Of a stretch of 6,047 bases of DNA, positions 1 to 6,034 are shown one piece after another. Both the position numbers and the translations under genes were made by a program. The notes beneath the pieces were generated by a model. The model ran no database searches and had not been told where the DNA came from. It worked only from the letters and a program-made list of their open reading frames with translations. How positions within the stretch are numbered: position 1 is the first letter of the stretch; each line of letters starts with the position of its first letter. Source of the stretch: Clostridiaceae bacterium UBA6110 (GTDB lineage: Bacteria; Bacillota; Clostridia; Clostridiales; Clostridiaceae). The DNA lies in contig DIWI01000060.1 in the NCBI GenBank assembly GCA_002428415.1, positions 1 through 6,047 on the forward strand, in the 5' to 3' direction.

Positions 1-458
1 GCACAGAGCACATACTCATATGTCTCCTCAGACTCATCGAGCTTGATGTTGTCCTTGGTCCTTGTCATGACATCATACCTGTCATGGTAGATAAGGATGA
101 TGAAATTACCCGTATACTCATAGTTATCAATTATCAGCTGGTAGAACTCGTCCAGGATGTCATCATCCTTGAGCTGGCTGTTTTTTAGCTGCATCAGCGA
201 AATCTGCCTCTCATTGGAATTCTCCCCGCCAATAGGGAAATTGAGCTCAAGCAGATTGTTTCCAACTGTCCCAGAAAGCACCTTGTTTGAGATATCCAGG
301 TACTTATGGTACTCAGCCTCCTCAAGATTCAGGAAGTTCTCCCTGAACTTAAGTATGATATTCTTCTCTCCGTTGACATAACAGCCGCACACCTTGCTGA
401 ATGTGCAGTAATCCTTCTTCAGCCTTCTTTTAAGCTCCAATATATCCTTCTTATTCAT
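1..458 (-). CDS. DUF4317 family protein, N-terminal part (runs off left edge)
   Basis: Reading the minus strand from an ATG at 456-458 gives an open frame of 152 codons that continues past the window edge, so only the N-terminal part is present. It begins MNKKDILELKRRLKKDYCTF and continues with SKVCGCYVNGEKN, a Leu/Glu-rich stretch, LSGTVGNNLLELNFP and a later FIILIYHDRYDV segment. This matches my memory of the DUF4317 family of Firmicutes, whose members start with a similar K-rich helix followed by a CGCYV-like motif; their function is unknown. No signal peptide or membrane helix is visible in this part. A GAGGAG Shine-Dalgarno sequence at 464-469, five bases from the ATG, fixes the start, and an extended -10 promoter lies just upstream. 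It is a separate unit from the metabolic cluster and there is no reason to link it functionally to that pathway. The family call is by recognition, not by search. Confidence 0.85.
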   Translation of the reverse strand, partial: MNKKDILELKRRLKKDYCTFSKVCGCYVNGEKNIILKFRENFLNLEEAEYHKYLDISNKVLSGTVGNNLLELNFPIGGENSNERQISLMQLKNSQLKDDDILDEFYQLIIDNYEYTGNFIILIYHDRYDVMTRTKDNIKLDESEETYEYVLC

Positions 459-498
459 ACTAACTCCTCAGTTTCATTTTCATTCTTTTGACCAATAA

Positions 499-507
499 AT
501 TATACCA
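499..507 (-). promoter_or_regulatory. Extended -10 promoter for the DUF4317 gene
   Basis: On the minus strand this reads TGGTATAAT, a perfect TGn extended -10 followed by a consensus TATAAT (499-504). No good -35 hexamer is seen at 17 bases; a TTGAAT lies 20 bases upstream. The extended -10 can compensate for a weak -35. Transcription would start near 492, leaving a leader of about 34 bases before the ATG at 458. This is a housekeeping sigma-A type promoter, unlike the sigma-54 site of the metabolic cluster. Confidence 0.65.
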
Positions 508-753
508 CCATTATTTGAGTTGTGATTCAAGATTCACTTTTTTGTGCATTGGAATTAATGGCAGGTTTTCCTTTCCTATCACTATATCATTAGTGTATGA
601 CCCAGTTTCCAGAACTGCTGATTATGCATCATTCACTACCAATCATTAGAGCGTAAAAAACCCTGATTACCAAATATGAGATTCACCACATATCCTTTAA
701 TGATTTCCACAAACTCCTTTTATGATGGAAATGTGTAAACTTCAAAAACGTCA
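508..753. other. Intergenic stretch with no recognised gene
   Basis: The gap between the racemase-like gene and the DUF4317 gene is 407 bases (459-865). Apart from the DUF4317 promoter and leader on the left and the hairpin at 754-790 on the right, I see nothing I can name. It is AT-rich with short A and T runs and a small 5-bp dyad (CACTA/TAGTG near 580-596). Short plus-strand open frames touch it, but they lack a convincing ribosome binding site or recognisable protein, so I do not call a gene. I recognise no tRNA or structured-RNA pattern. Confidence 0.5.
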
Positions 754-790
754 AACCCGCATCAAGCTGTCTTCCAACCTGATACGGGTT
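754..790 (-). terminator. Probable Rho-independent terminator after the racemase-like gene
   Basis: In minus-strand RNA the arms AACCCGUAUCA (780-790) and UGAUGCGGGUU (754-764) pair over 11 bp with one U-G wobble around a 15-base loop. UGACGUUUUUG follows, so the U run is short (five) and offset by four bases. In plus-strand RNA the wobble becomes a C-A mismatch, so the stem is better in the direction of the cluster. It starts about 75 bases after the racemase-like stop codon and is a sensible end for the transcript. The long loop and offset U run make it weaker than the hairpin at 4919-4950. Confidence 0.5.
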
Positions 791-865
791 CGCATGTATA
801 CATATTCTGATATTAATACTCACTATTCAGCTGAATCAGGTTACACTGATCATTCCTGGTCAGGC

Positions 866-1522
866 TTATCTTTCTTCAATCTTATCCATAAGCAGCTTCA
901 GGCTGACAGGCGGACTGGTGAGCACCGGAACCTTAATGTCAGAAAGCAATGGTACTGCGCGCATATGGGACATCTGTGCCAGGACTATCGCATCTGAGCT
1001 TTCAGAAAGTCCTCTGGCGCATTCTGCGACAAGATTGTTATGCTCCTCTTCACTGCCTCTTGAAAGTGCAGCAAACGCACCCTCTGCGACCCTTATCTCA
1101 GCTCTGAACTCCATTCCTTTTTCCCTGCATTTCTCAAGTACCTCTGATACGCTTCTTACAGTAGGCTGGAAGGTAACCACCACCCCGATATTTCTGTAGT
1201 CAGCTGTTGCCTTTTCAAACATCGCAACATCAGCTGCGACAATCGGTATGTCAGCGAATGACCTTAACAGCTCTATATACGGGGAAAATATGGTGCAGGA
1301 GAGCAATATTCCATCAACACCAAGACTTTCAGCCCTGTTTATAAGTGAAACCATTCTGGAAAGATTCGCTCCCGATATCCTTCCCTCTTCCTTTGCAAGG
1401 AAAGACATTCCCTCATCCATGAGGTGAATAACTTCAAGCTCAGGATACAGTGCTGACACTGTATTATCAACAGGTGCCAGGGAAACCCTGGTAGCATCGA
1501 TAACTGCAATTTTCCTTTTCAT
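866..1522 (-). CDS. Asp/Glu racemase-superfamily protein (AroM/hydantoin racemase-like), function unassigned
   Basis: A 218-residue cytosolic protein of the size expected for the Asp/Glu/hydantoin racemase and maleate isomerase superfamily. It opens KIAVIDATRVSLAPVDN, followed by a PELEVIHLMDEGMS segment typical of these proteins. The first-half catalytic cysteine is visible as Cys76 in GILLSCTIFSP, and the second-half strand is DAIVLAQMSHMRAVP (about 177-191). Classical two-base racemases carry a second cysteine at that point; here it reads Gln183-Met-Ser185, so a normal two-cysteine racemization seems unlikely. Members with one cysteine include decarboxylases, and others are uncharacterised. 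A GGAGG at 1531-1535, eight bases from the ATG, supports the start. It follows the thiolase by 48 bases with no visible terminator and is the last gene of the cluster. Its step in the pathway is not evident; substrate isomerisation or decarboxylation are guesses. Fold call firm, function open. Confidence 0.8.
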   Translation of the reverse strand: MKRKIAVIDATRVSLAPVDNTVSALYPELEVIHLMDEGMSFLAKEEGRISGANLSRMVSLINRAESLGVDGILLSCTIFSPYIELLRSFADIPIVAADVAMFEKATADYRNIGVVVTFQPTVRSVSEVLEKCREKGMEFRAEIRVAEGAFAALSRGSEEEHNNLVAECARGLSESSDAIVLAQMSHMRAVPLLSDIKVPVLTSPPVSLKLLMDKIEER

Positions 1523-1570
1523 AACGACATCCTCCAGATGGTTGCAACAGCTGCAAATATATTCCCACTG

Positions 1571-2728
1571 CTACATATTCTCTATTGCTATGGACATGCC
1601 CTGGCCGCCGCCAATGCAAAGGGTGACAAGGCCAGCTTCCACATTGCGTTTCTTCATTGCATATATGAGCTTTGTGATGAGGACGGACCCGGTAGCTCCA
1701 GTAGGATGACCAAGTGCAATTCCTCCGCCATTTACATTTACCCTGTCAATATCGAAATCAAGCTCCCTTAAGACAGCAAGGCTCTGCGCAGCGAACGCTT
1801 CGTTAAGCTCGACAAGCCCGAAGTCAGAGAGCTTCATTCCAGTCTTCTCAAGCAGCTTCCTGGTTGCGGGTACCGGGCCGATACCCATGATGACCGGGTC
1901 ACAGCCTGCAGATGCCCAGCCGACAACCCTTGCCAATGGCTTAAGCTGAAGCTCCTTAGCCTTTTCGCTGCTCATAAGGAGCACTGAAGCTCCTGCATCG
2001 TTGATTGTTGATGAGTTCCCGGCAGTCACTGTTCCGTCCTTCTTGAAGGTAGCCTTTAGCTTTGCAAGAGTTTCAAGCGTCGTACCAGGTTTTACCCCTT
2101 CATCCTTTGATATTGTGACAGTCCCTTTCCTGGTGATCACATCCACAGGAATTATCTCATCATCGAAGGACCCTGATTCCATGGCCTTCACCGCCTTCAT
2201 CTGGCTGGAATAAGCAAACCTGTCCTGCTCTTCACGGCTGATATTATACATTTCAGCAAGCCTCTCGGCAGTCAGTCCCATTCCCTCAAGAAGGTCAGAC
2301 AGGAGATCATCTATGGTGTCCTTCCCCATCCTGAGACCCTTGCGGGCATTTCTAATCACGTAGGGAATTCTTGTCATGTTTTCCATACCACCAGCGAGCA
2401 TTATGTCAGCCTCTCCGGCCTTAATTAATGCAGCAGCCAGGGAAACGCTCTTTATGCTGGATGCGCAGTTCTTGTTCACAGTGAAAGCAGGCACCTCTAT
2501 AGGGACACCGGCATCAAGTGCCGCTTCCCTTGCAGGGTTGCCCTTGGGGTCAGTTCCGCTTATATTCCCAATTATCACTTCATCGATTATCCTCGGATCA
2601 ATTCCTGACCTTCTGATTGTCTCCCTTAGGCTCACAGCACCAAGAGTTTTAGCCTGGACATCTGAAAATGCACCCATGAAGCTTCCAATAGGTGTCCTTG
2701 AAGCACTGACAATAACAACATCCTTCAT
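1571..2728 (-). CDS. Thiolase (acetyl-CoA C-acetyltransferase family)
   Basis: A 385-residue thiolase, close to the 390-odd residues usual for acetoacetyl-CoA thiolases. It opens VVIVSASRTPIGSFMGAFSD, a classic thiolase start. The nucleophile is Cys88 in NKNCASSIKS, GGMENMT is at 113-119, NEAFAAQ at 309-315, the catalytic His341 in GHPTGATGS, and the second catalytic cysteine Cys371 in CIGGGQG. All catalytic elements are present. The ATG at 2726-2728 is preferred over an in-frame ATG 18 codons earlier because AGGGGGG (2735-2741) lies six bases from it and because the longer form would overlap the preceding gene. The enzyme condenses two acetyl-CoA or cleaves acetoacetyl-CoA; next to a BKACE enzyme, which releases acetoacetate, cleavage to acetyl-CoA is the likelier direction. 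A thiolase for a longer beta-ketoacyl-CoA cannot be excluded. It starts 25 bases after the dehydrogenase gene, so the two are almost certainly co-transcribed. Confidence 0.93.
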   Translation of the reverse strand: MKDVVIVSASRTPIGSFMGAFSDVQAKTLGAVSLRETIRRSGIDPRIIDEVIIGNISGTDPKGNPAREAALDAGVPIEVPAFTVNKNCASSIKSVSLAAALIKAGEADIMLAGGMENMTRIPYVIRNARKGLRMGKDTIDDLLSDLLEGMGLTAERLAEMYNISREEQDRFAYSSQMKAVKAMESGSFDDEIIPVDVITRKGTVTISKDEGVKPGTTLETLAKLKATFKKDGTVTAGNSSTINDAGASVLLMSSEKAKELQLKPLARVVGWASAGCDPVIMGIGPVPATRKLLEKTGMKLSDFGLVELNEAFAAQSLAVLRELDFDIDRVNVNGGGIALGHPTGATGSVLITKLIYAMKKRNVEAGLVTLCIGGGQGMSIAIENM

Positions 2729-2734
2729 TGATAT

Positions 2735-2741
2735 CCCCCCT
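2735..2741 (-). promoter_or_regulatory. Ribosome binding site that decides the thiolase start
   Basis: AGGGGGG on the minus strand, six bases before the ATG at 2726-2728. It lies in the 25-base gap after the dehydrogenase stop codon and favours the shorter thiolase, which begins MKDVVIVSASRTP as the family does. Confidence 0.7.
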
Positions 2742-2753
2742 GTTAGACGAATG

Positions 2754-3494
2754 CTACATGTACCAACCGCCGTTGCACCCAATGACCTGACCTGTAATAT
2801 AGGAAGAATCTTCCGAAGTGAGGAACCTCACCAGGTTGGCGATGTCTTCAGGCTTCCCAATCCTTTTAAGGGGAATGGAGTCCAGCATCCTTGCCATTAC
2901 CTTGTCAGGTATCGCATCAGTCATCGGAGTCCTTATAAGACCAGGTGCAACTGCGTTCACATTAATATTATACACTGCCAGCTCCCTTGCAAGTGTCTTT
3001 GTCATTCCAATTACAGCGGCTTTTGTCGCGGCATAGTTCGCCTGGCCGATGTTGCCATTCTGGGCTGCAATTGAGGACAGGTTTACGATCCTTCCGCTGC
3101 CAGCATTCTTCATCATTATTGCAGCAGGCTTTGTGCAGTTGAACACTCCTGTAAGGTTGATATCCAGAACCTGCTGCCACTGCTCCGATGTCATCTTCAA
3201 AAATGTGCTGTCTCTCGTTATACCGGCATTGTTCACCAGAATATCTAGTCTTCCGAAGCATTCACTGATATCCTCGAACATTTCTTCAACTTGAACTGCA
3301 TCCGCAACATTTGCACCTGATACAAGAACCTTTCTTCCCAATACCCTTATCTCATCAGCGGTCTCCATAGCAGTTCTTGCATCCATGTCATTCACGACAA
3401 TATCTATCCCTTCAGAGGCAAGTTTCAATGCGATAGCCTTGCCTAGGCCTCTTCCTGATCCGGTTACCAATGCAACCTTGATATCTGACACCAT
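2754..3494 (-). CDS. Short-chain dehydrogenase/reductase, FabG-like (3-oxoacyl or acetoacetyl-CoA reductase family)
   Basis: A 246-residue classical SDR, full length. Motifs in order: the nucleotide-binding TGSGRGLG (11-18), NNAG (88-91), active-site Asn113 in NLTG, then the triad Ser141, Tyr154 and Lys158 (NLSS and YAATK), PGLIRTPM (184-191) and a C-terminal TGQVIGCNGGW. The catalytic tetrad is intact. Arg15 in the glycine loop is common in NADPH users, while Asp36 after the second strand (IVVNDMD) is the position that often selects NADH, so cofactor choice is open. Such proteins are routinely named FabG, but there is no fatty-acid synthesis gene here; beside a CoA-transferase, a thiolase and a BKACE enzyme, a catabolic role is more likely. 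It could oxidise a beta-hydroxy acid to the BKACE substrate, or reduce acetoacetyl-CoA or acetoacetate. AGGGG at 3501-3505, six bases from the ATG, supports the start; 49 bases separate it from the CoA-transferase gene. Confidence 0.9.
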   Translation of the reverse strand: MVSDIKVALVTGSGRGLGKAIALKLASEGIDIVVNDMDARTAMETADEIRVLGRKVLVSGANVADAVQVEEMFEDISECFGRLDILVNNAGITRDSTFLKMTSEQWQQVLDINLTGVFNCTKPAAIMMKNAGSGRIVNLSSIAAQNGNIGQANYAATKAAVIGMTKTLARELAVYNINVNAVAPGLIRTPMTDAIPDKVMARMLDSIPLKRIGKPEDIANLVRFLTSEDSSYITGQVIGCNGGWYM

Positions 3495-3543
3495 TCTTCA
3501 CCCCTTTACCTATAAAAGCCTCACATTCAATCAACTGCAGGAA

Positions 3544-4860
3544 TCAGACATTTCCCATTAACCCAGCCTTAATGGCCTCTTCCAGCAAATCCTCACGGAA
3601 GTCAGGATGGGCCAACTCAATCAATGCCAGAGCCCGTTTCTGCATAGTCAAGTCCTTCAGATTCACGCAGCCGAATTCCGTCACCACATACTGCACCTCT
3701 GTCCTTGGAGTGGTCACCGCAGTACCAGGTGGAGCAGAGAGCACTATCCTGCTTGTCCTTCCTCGCTTGCTGCTTTCAACTGATGAGGAAAGAGCAATGA
3801 ATGACTTCCCTCCCTTTGACATCTGGGCCCCTCTGACAAAATCGAGCTGGCCTCCGGTCCCGCTGTACTGGGAAAGACCGATAGCCTCTGAGTGCACCTG
3901 TCCCGTCAGGTCAACCATCAGAGCAGTGTTGATTGACATGAAGTCATCGTGCTGGGCTATGGTGTAAGGATTGTTCACATAGGTATACGGGGCGAAATGC
4001 ATGTCATTATTTCTATCAAGGAAGTCATACAGCTCTGGTGAGCCAAATGTGAAGGATGCTGTCATCTTTCCCGGCAGCAGCTTCTTTTTTCTTCCTGTAA
4101 TCACGCCTTTCTCATACAGGTACTTCATTGAATCAGTCATGAGCTCAGTATGGACTCCAAGGTCCCTGTGGTTTCCAAGCCCATAGCCTACAGCTCCTGC
4201 TATCCTTCCTATGCCAAGCTGGATGGTCGCACCATCTGGTATTTCACTTACGATATGTGATGCGATGGCCTTCTCCTCATCATTTGGCTCAGAATCTCTG
4301 ACAAATGGCTGCAGATGACTGGTCTCTATGATGATGTCTGCATCACTTATATGCATGCGGTTTTCCTGACCGTAGACATAAGGGGTCCTGTCATTCACCT
4401 GCAGGACTATAGTTTCACTGGCTTCAATAATGCTGCCAAAAAGTGCAGGACCTGTGGCACCAAAGCTTACATACCCTTCATCATCTGGCTTGGAAACATC
4501 AAGGAAGGCAATATTCGGCCTTGCCACTATCCTGCACCAGTGGTCAATCCTGCTGAGATGGATGGAGCAGTATTCTACGACCCCATTCTCAAAGCCCATT
4601 CTCTCCTGTGGTCCCATAAAGAAGGTGGAAAAGCTGAAGTGTCCCCTGGCATCTCTTCCAAAGCACTTCTGAGGAGCTAAAATCAGAGCACCGCTGAGCG
4701 TGACGTCATGAAGCTCATCCATTCGCTGATAAAGGGCATCTGCAAGCGTCTGTGCTATGCTGGATGCTGCTCCAATGAAAACCCGGTCTCCAGATCTTAC
4801 ACATTTCACTGCCTCAGCTGCAGTCTTCAGTTTTTTCCTGTAATCATCCTTCCATTTCAT
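3544..4860 (-). CDS. Acetyl-CoA hydrolase/transferase family CoA-transferase (4-hydroxybutyrate or butyryl-CoA:acetate type)
   Basis: A 438-residue single-chain CoA-transferase, the usual length for the 4-hydroxybutyrate / butyryl-CoA:acetate CoA-transferase group. It opens DDYRKKLKTAAEAVKCVRSGDRV, as this group does. Key elements are VNDRTPYVYG (155-164), IQLGIGRIAGAVG (213-225), HTELMTDS with the presumed catalytic glutamate Glu239 (matching the active-site Glu238 I recall from the Clostridium aminobutyricum enzyme), GTGGQLDFVRGA (335-346) and VVTEFGCVNLK (392-402). It moves CoA between acyl-CoA and free carboxylates through a glutamyl-CoA intermediate, in the cytosol. Here it could activate acetoacetate from the BKACE reaction, or free the acyl product by exchange with acetate; sequence alone does not say which. 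GGGAG at 4871-4875 lies ten bases before the ATG. It begins 58 bases after a U-tailed hairpin, so its expression relative to the BKACE gene needs readthrough or its own promoter; I see no convincing one. Confidence 0.92.
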   Translation of the reverse strand: MKWKDDYRKKLKTAAEAVKCVRSGDRVFIGAASSIAQTLADALYQRMDELHDVTLSGALILAPQKCFGRDARGHFSFSTFFMGPQERMGFENGVVEYCSIHLSRIDHWCRIVARPNIAFLDVSKPDDEGYVSFGATGPALFGSIIEASETIVLQVNDRTPYVYGQENRMHISDADIIIETSHLQPFVRDSEPNDEEKAIASHIVSEIPDGATIQLGIGRIAGAVGYGLGNHRDLGVHTELMTDSMKYLYEKGVITGRKKKLLPGKMTASFTFGSPELYDFLDRNNDMHFAPYTYVNNPYTIAQHDDFMSINTALMVDLTGQVHSEAIGLSQYSGTGGQLDFVRGAQMSKGGKSFIALSSSVESSKRGRTSRIVLSAPPGTAVTTPRTEVQYVVTEFGCVNLKDLTMQKRALALIELAHPDFREDLLEEAIKAGLMGNV

Positions 4861-4918
4861 GCTTCACTTGCTCCCATAAACACAAATTCGATATGAACAA
4901 TAACCTTCAGCAGCTGTG

Positions 4919-4950
4919 AAAAAAGTGTCCCGGTAAAGAGACACTTTTTT
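4919..4950 (-). terminator. Hairpin with U tract between the BKACE and CoA-transferase genes
   Basis: A near-perfect inverted repeat with A6 on one side and T6 on the other. In minus-strand RNA GUGUCUC pairs with GGGACAC (one U-G wobble) around UUUACC, flanked by the A6/U6 pairs, and it ends in a six-U run. In plus-strand RNA one pair becomes C-A, so the minus direction is slightly better, though it could work both ways. It begins 41 bases after the BKACE stop codon and ends 58 bases before the CoA-transferase ATG. It looks like an intrinsic terminator that lets only part of the transcripts continue, or a transcript-end stabiliser. Confidence 0.8.
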
Positions 4951-4990
4951 GATTACATACCAGACCCCAAATTAAGAGAATGTCCTGGCT

Positions 4991-5848
4991 CTATCTCTCC
5001 AGCTGCTTCAATCCAAGGATCTCCCTTGCCTCAGATGATGTAGCAACCTCTTTGCCGAATACCTCGACTGCTCTGACAGCCCTCTCGACCAGCATTACGT
5101 TAGTCGCCTTGACGCCCTTTGAATAGTAGACATTGTCCTCAAGTCCGACCCTTATGTTGCCGCCAAGCGCCAATGTGGCGTACATTATCGGCATATGTCC
5201 AGTGCCTATACCGAATGCTGACCATACAGAGCCTGCCGGAAGATGGTTGTAGAGATATACAAGGTTCTCAACAGTAGCCTTCATTCCACCTGTGACACCA
5301 AGCACAAGCTGATAGTACTGAGGCCCTGCAAGCGTACCCTGCTTAAGATGGTACTCGACATTGCTCAGCATACCCATGTCAAATATTTCAATCTCCGGTT
5401 TTACGTTATAGTCGAGATAAGTCTTTCCAAGCTTGTCCAGGAACTGAGGGTTATTGTCGAAAAGGAAAGCTCCTCCGAAGTTCATAGATCCGGCATCGTA
5501 GGATCCAAGCTCAATTTCAGGAATCGTCTTGAAATGCTCCATCCTGGCGTCTTCATTTGCCTTGTAGGTGGTTGTTCCCGACGAGGTTGCGCAAATTACA
5601 ACATCACAATCCTCATGAGCCCTGAGAAGCTTTATAGTTTCAGCGAACCTTTCTCTGTCCATTGTTCCATTGCCGTCCTCATCCCTCATATGAAGATGAA
5701 CGACTGATGCTCCGGCCTTCCAGCATGCATATGCATCCTCAGCTATATCATGCGGTGTCAGCGGTATCGCCTCATTCAGCTCCTTCTTGGTAACAGCACC
5801 AGTTAGCGCTGCAGTTATGACTACCTTGTTCTTGAGTTCAGTTCCCAT
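4991..5848 (-). CDS. BKACE family enzyme (3-keto-5-aminohexanoate cleavage protein family, DUF849)
   Basis: A 285-residue TIM-barrel protein of the beta-keto acid cleavage enzyme family, of usual length. The family reaction takes a beta-keto acid plus acetyl-CoA to acetoacetate plus a new acyl-CoA. The zinc ligands are visible as His51 and His53 in VVHLHMRD and Glu237 in RVGLEDN, with Arg233 and Asp238 beside it. Other family signatures are KVVITAALTGA (8-18), GSYDAGSMNFGG (115-126), EIEIFDMGM (152-160), FGIGTGH (212-218) and a C-terminal TSSEAREILGL. Aligned by eye with the lysine-fermentation enzyme Kce, the place I recall as its Glu14 is Val19 here, so the substrate may not carry the amino group of 3-keto-5-aminohexanoate. 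The ATG at 5846-5848 is preceded at eight bases by GGAGG. The frame stays open 66 codons further upstream, but that stretch spans the sigma-54 promoter and is not protein-like. It is the first gene after that promoter. Family call firm, substrate unknown. Confidence 0.93.
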   Translation of the reverse strand: MGTELKNKVVITAALTGAVTKKELNEAIPLTPHDIAEDAYACWKAGASVVHLHMRDEDGNGTMDRERFAETIKLLRAHEDCDVVICATSSGTTTYKANEDARMEHFKTIPEIELGSYDAGSMNFGGAFLFDNNPQFLDKLGKTYLDYNVKPEIEIFDMGMLSNVEYHLKQGTLAGPQYYQLVLGVTGGMKATVENLVYLYNHLPAGSVWSAFGIGTGHMPIMYATLALGGNIRVGLEDNVYYSKGVKATNVMLVERAVRAVEVFGKEVATSSEAREILGLKQLER

Positions 5849-5854
5849 ATTTAT

Positions 5855-5861
5855 CTCCTCC
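5855..5861 (-). promoter_or_regulatory. Ribosome binding site that decides the BKACE start
   Basis: GGAGGAG on the minus strand; its GGAGG core ends eight bases before the ATG at 5846-5848. It places the start at MGTELKNKVVITAAL, where the family normally begins, rather than at far-upstream in-frame ATGs. Confidence 0.8.
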
Positions 5862-5916
5862 AAATTCTTTTTCCTCAGCAAACTGCCGGGTATATGATTT
5901 ATCTCTACACCTATAA

Positions 5917-5932
5917 AGCAATATCCATGCCA
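5917..5932 (-). promoter_or_regulatory. Sigma-54 (RpoN) promoter of the catabolic cluster
   Basis: The minus strand reads TGGCATGGATATTGCT, matching the sigma-54 pattern TGGCAYG-N4-TTGCW, with the invariant GG (5930-5931) and GC (5918-5919) at the required 12-base offset. A preceding T adds to the match. The predicted start is an A at 5906, twelve bases after the C of the GC, giving a leader of about 58 bases to the BKACE ATG. No comparably good sigma-A promoter was seen in this region. Such promoters need an AAA+ enhancer-binding activator; none is encoded in the window. Confidence 0.85.
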
Positions 5933-5995
5933 AACACCCAATCTCTTAAAACGTAATGATTCCAGCATATTATCACGGCTTTCAAACTTATGATG

Positions 5996-6034
5996 TATCC
6001 CAATCCGACAGTTCGAGACGATAATTGTGGGATA
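5996..6034. promoter_or_regulatory. Candidate activator-binding inverted repeat upstream of the sigma-54 promoter
   Basis: TATCCCA (5996-6002) and TGGGATA (6028-6034) form a perfect 7-bp inverted repeat with a 25-base spacer. It spans about -90 to -128 relative to the predicted start at 5906, the usual distance for an upstream activating sequence of a sigma-54 enhancer-binding protein. No regulator is known, so the assignment rests on symmetry and position only. Confidence 0.35.

Noticed and set aside
157..491. Plus-strand open frames opposite the DUF4317 gene
   Set aside because: They are antisense to a well-supported family protein, overlap each other and have Ser/Phe-rich compositions typical of shadow frames.
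722..997. Plus-strand 91-codon open frame entering the racemase-like gene from the intergenic region
   Set aside because: It crosses the terminator hairpin and the antisense of a real gene, has no clear ribosome binding site and no recognisable domain.
2729..2782. In-frame ATG 18 codons upstream of the chosen thiolase start
   Set aside because: It would overlap the end of the dehydrogenase gene and add a non-thiolase leader; the AGGGGGG at 2735-2741 and family alignment favour 2728.
2376..3074. Plus-strand 232-codon open frame opposite the thiolase and dehydrogenase genes
   Set aside because: It spans two well-supported minus-strand genes and their junction and shows no domain; its length reflects codon bias of the opposite strand.
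4861..4918. Possible sigma-A promoter between the hairpin and the CoA-transferase gene
   Set aside because: A TTGTTC is present but the nearest TTTATG is only 14 bases away; no hexamer pair with acceptable spacing and match was found.
5243..5707. Plus-strand 154-codon open frame opposite the BKACE gene
   Set aside because: Antisense shadow of conserved BKACE codons, with no ribosome binding site or family features.
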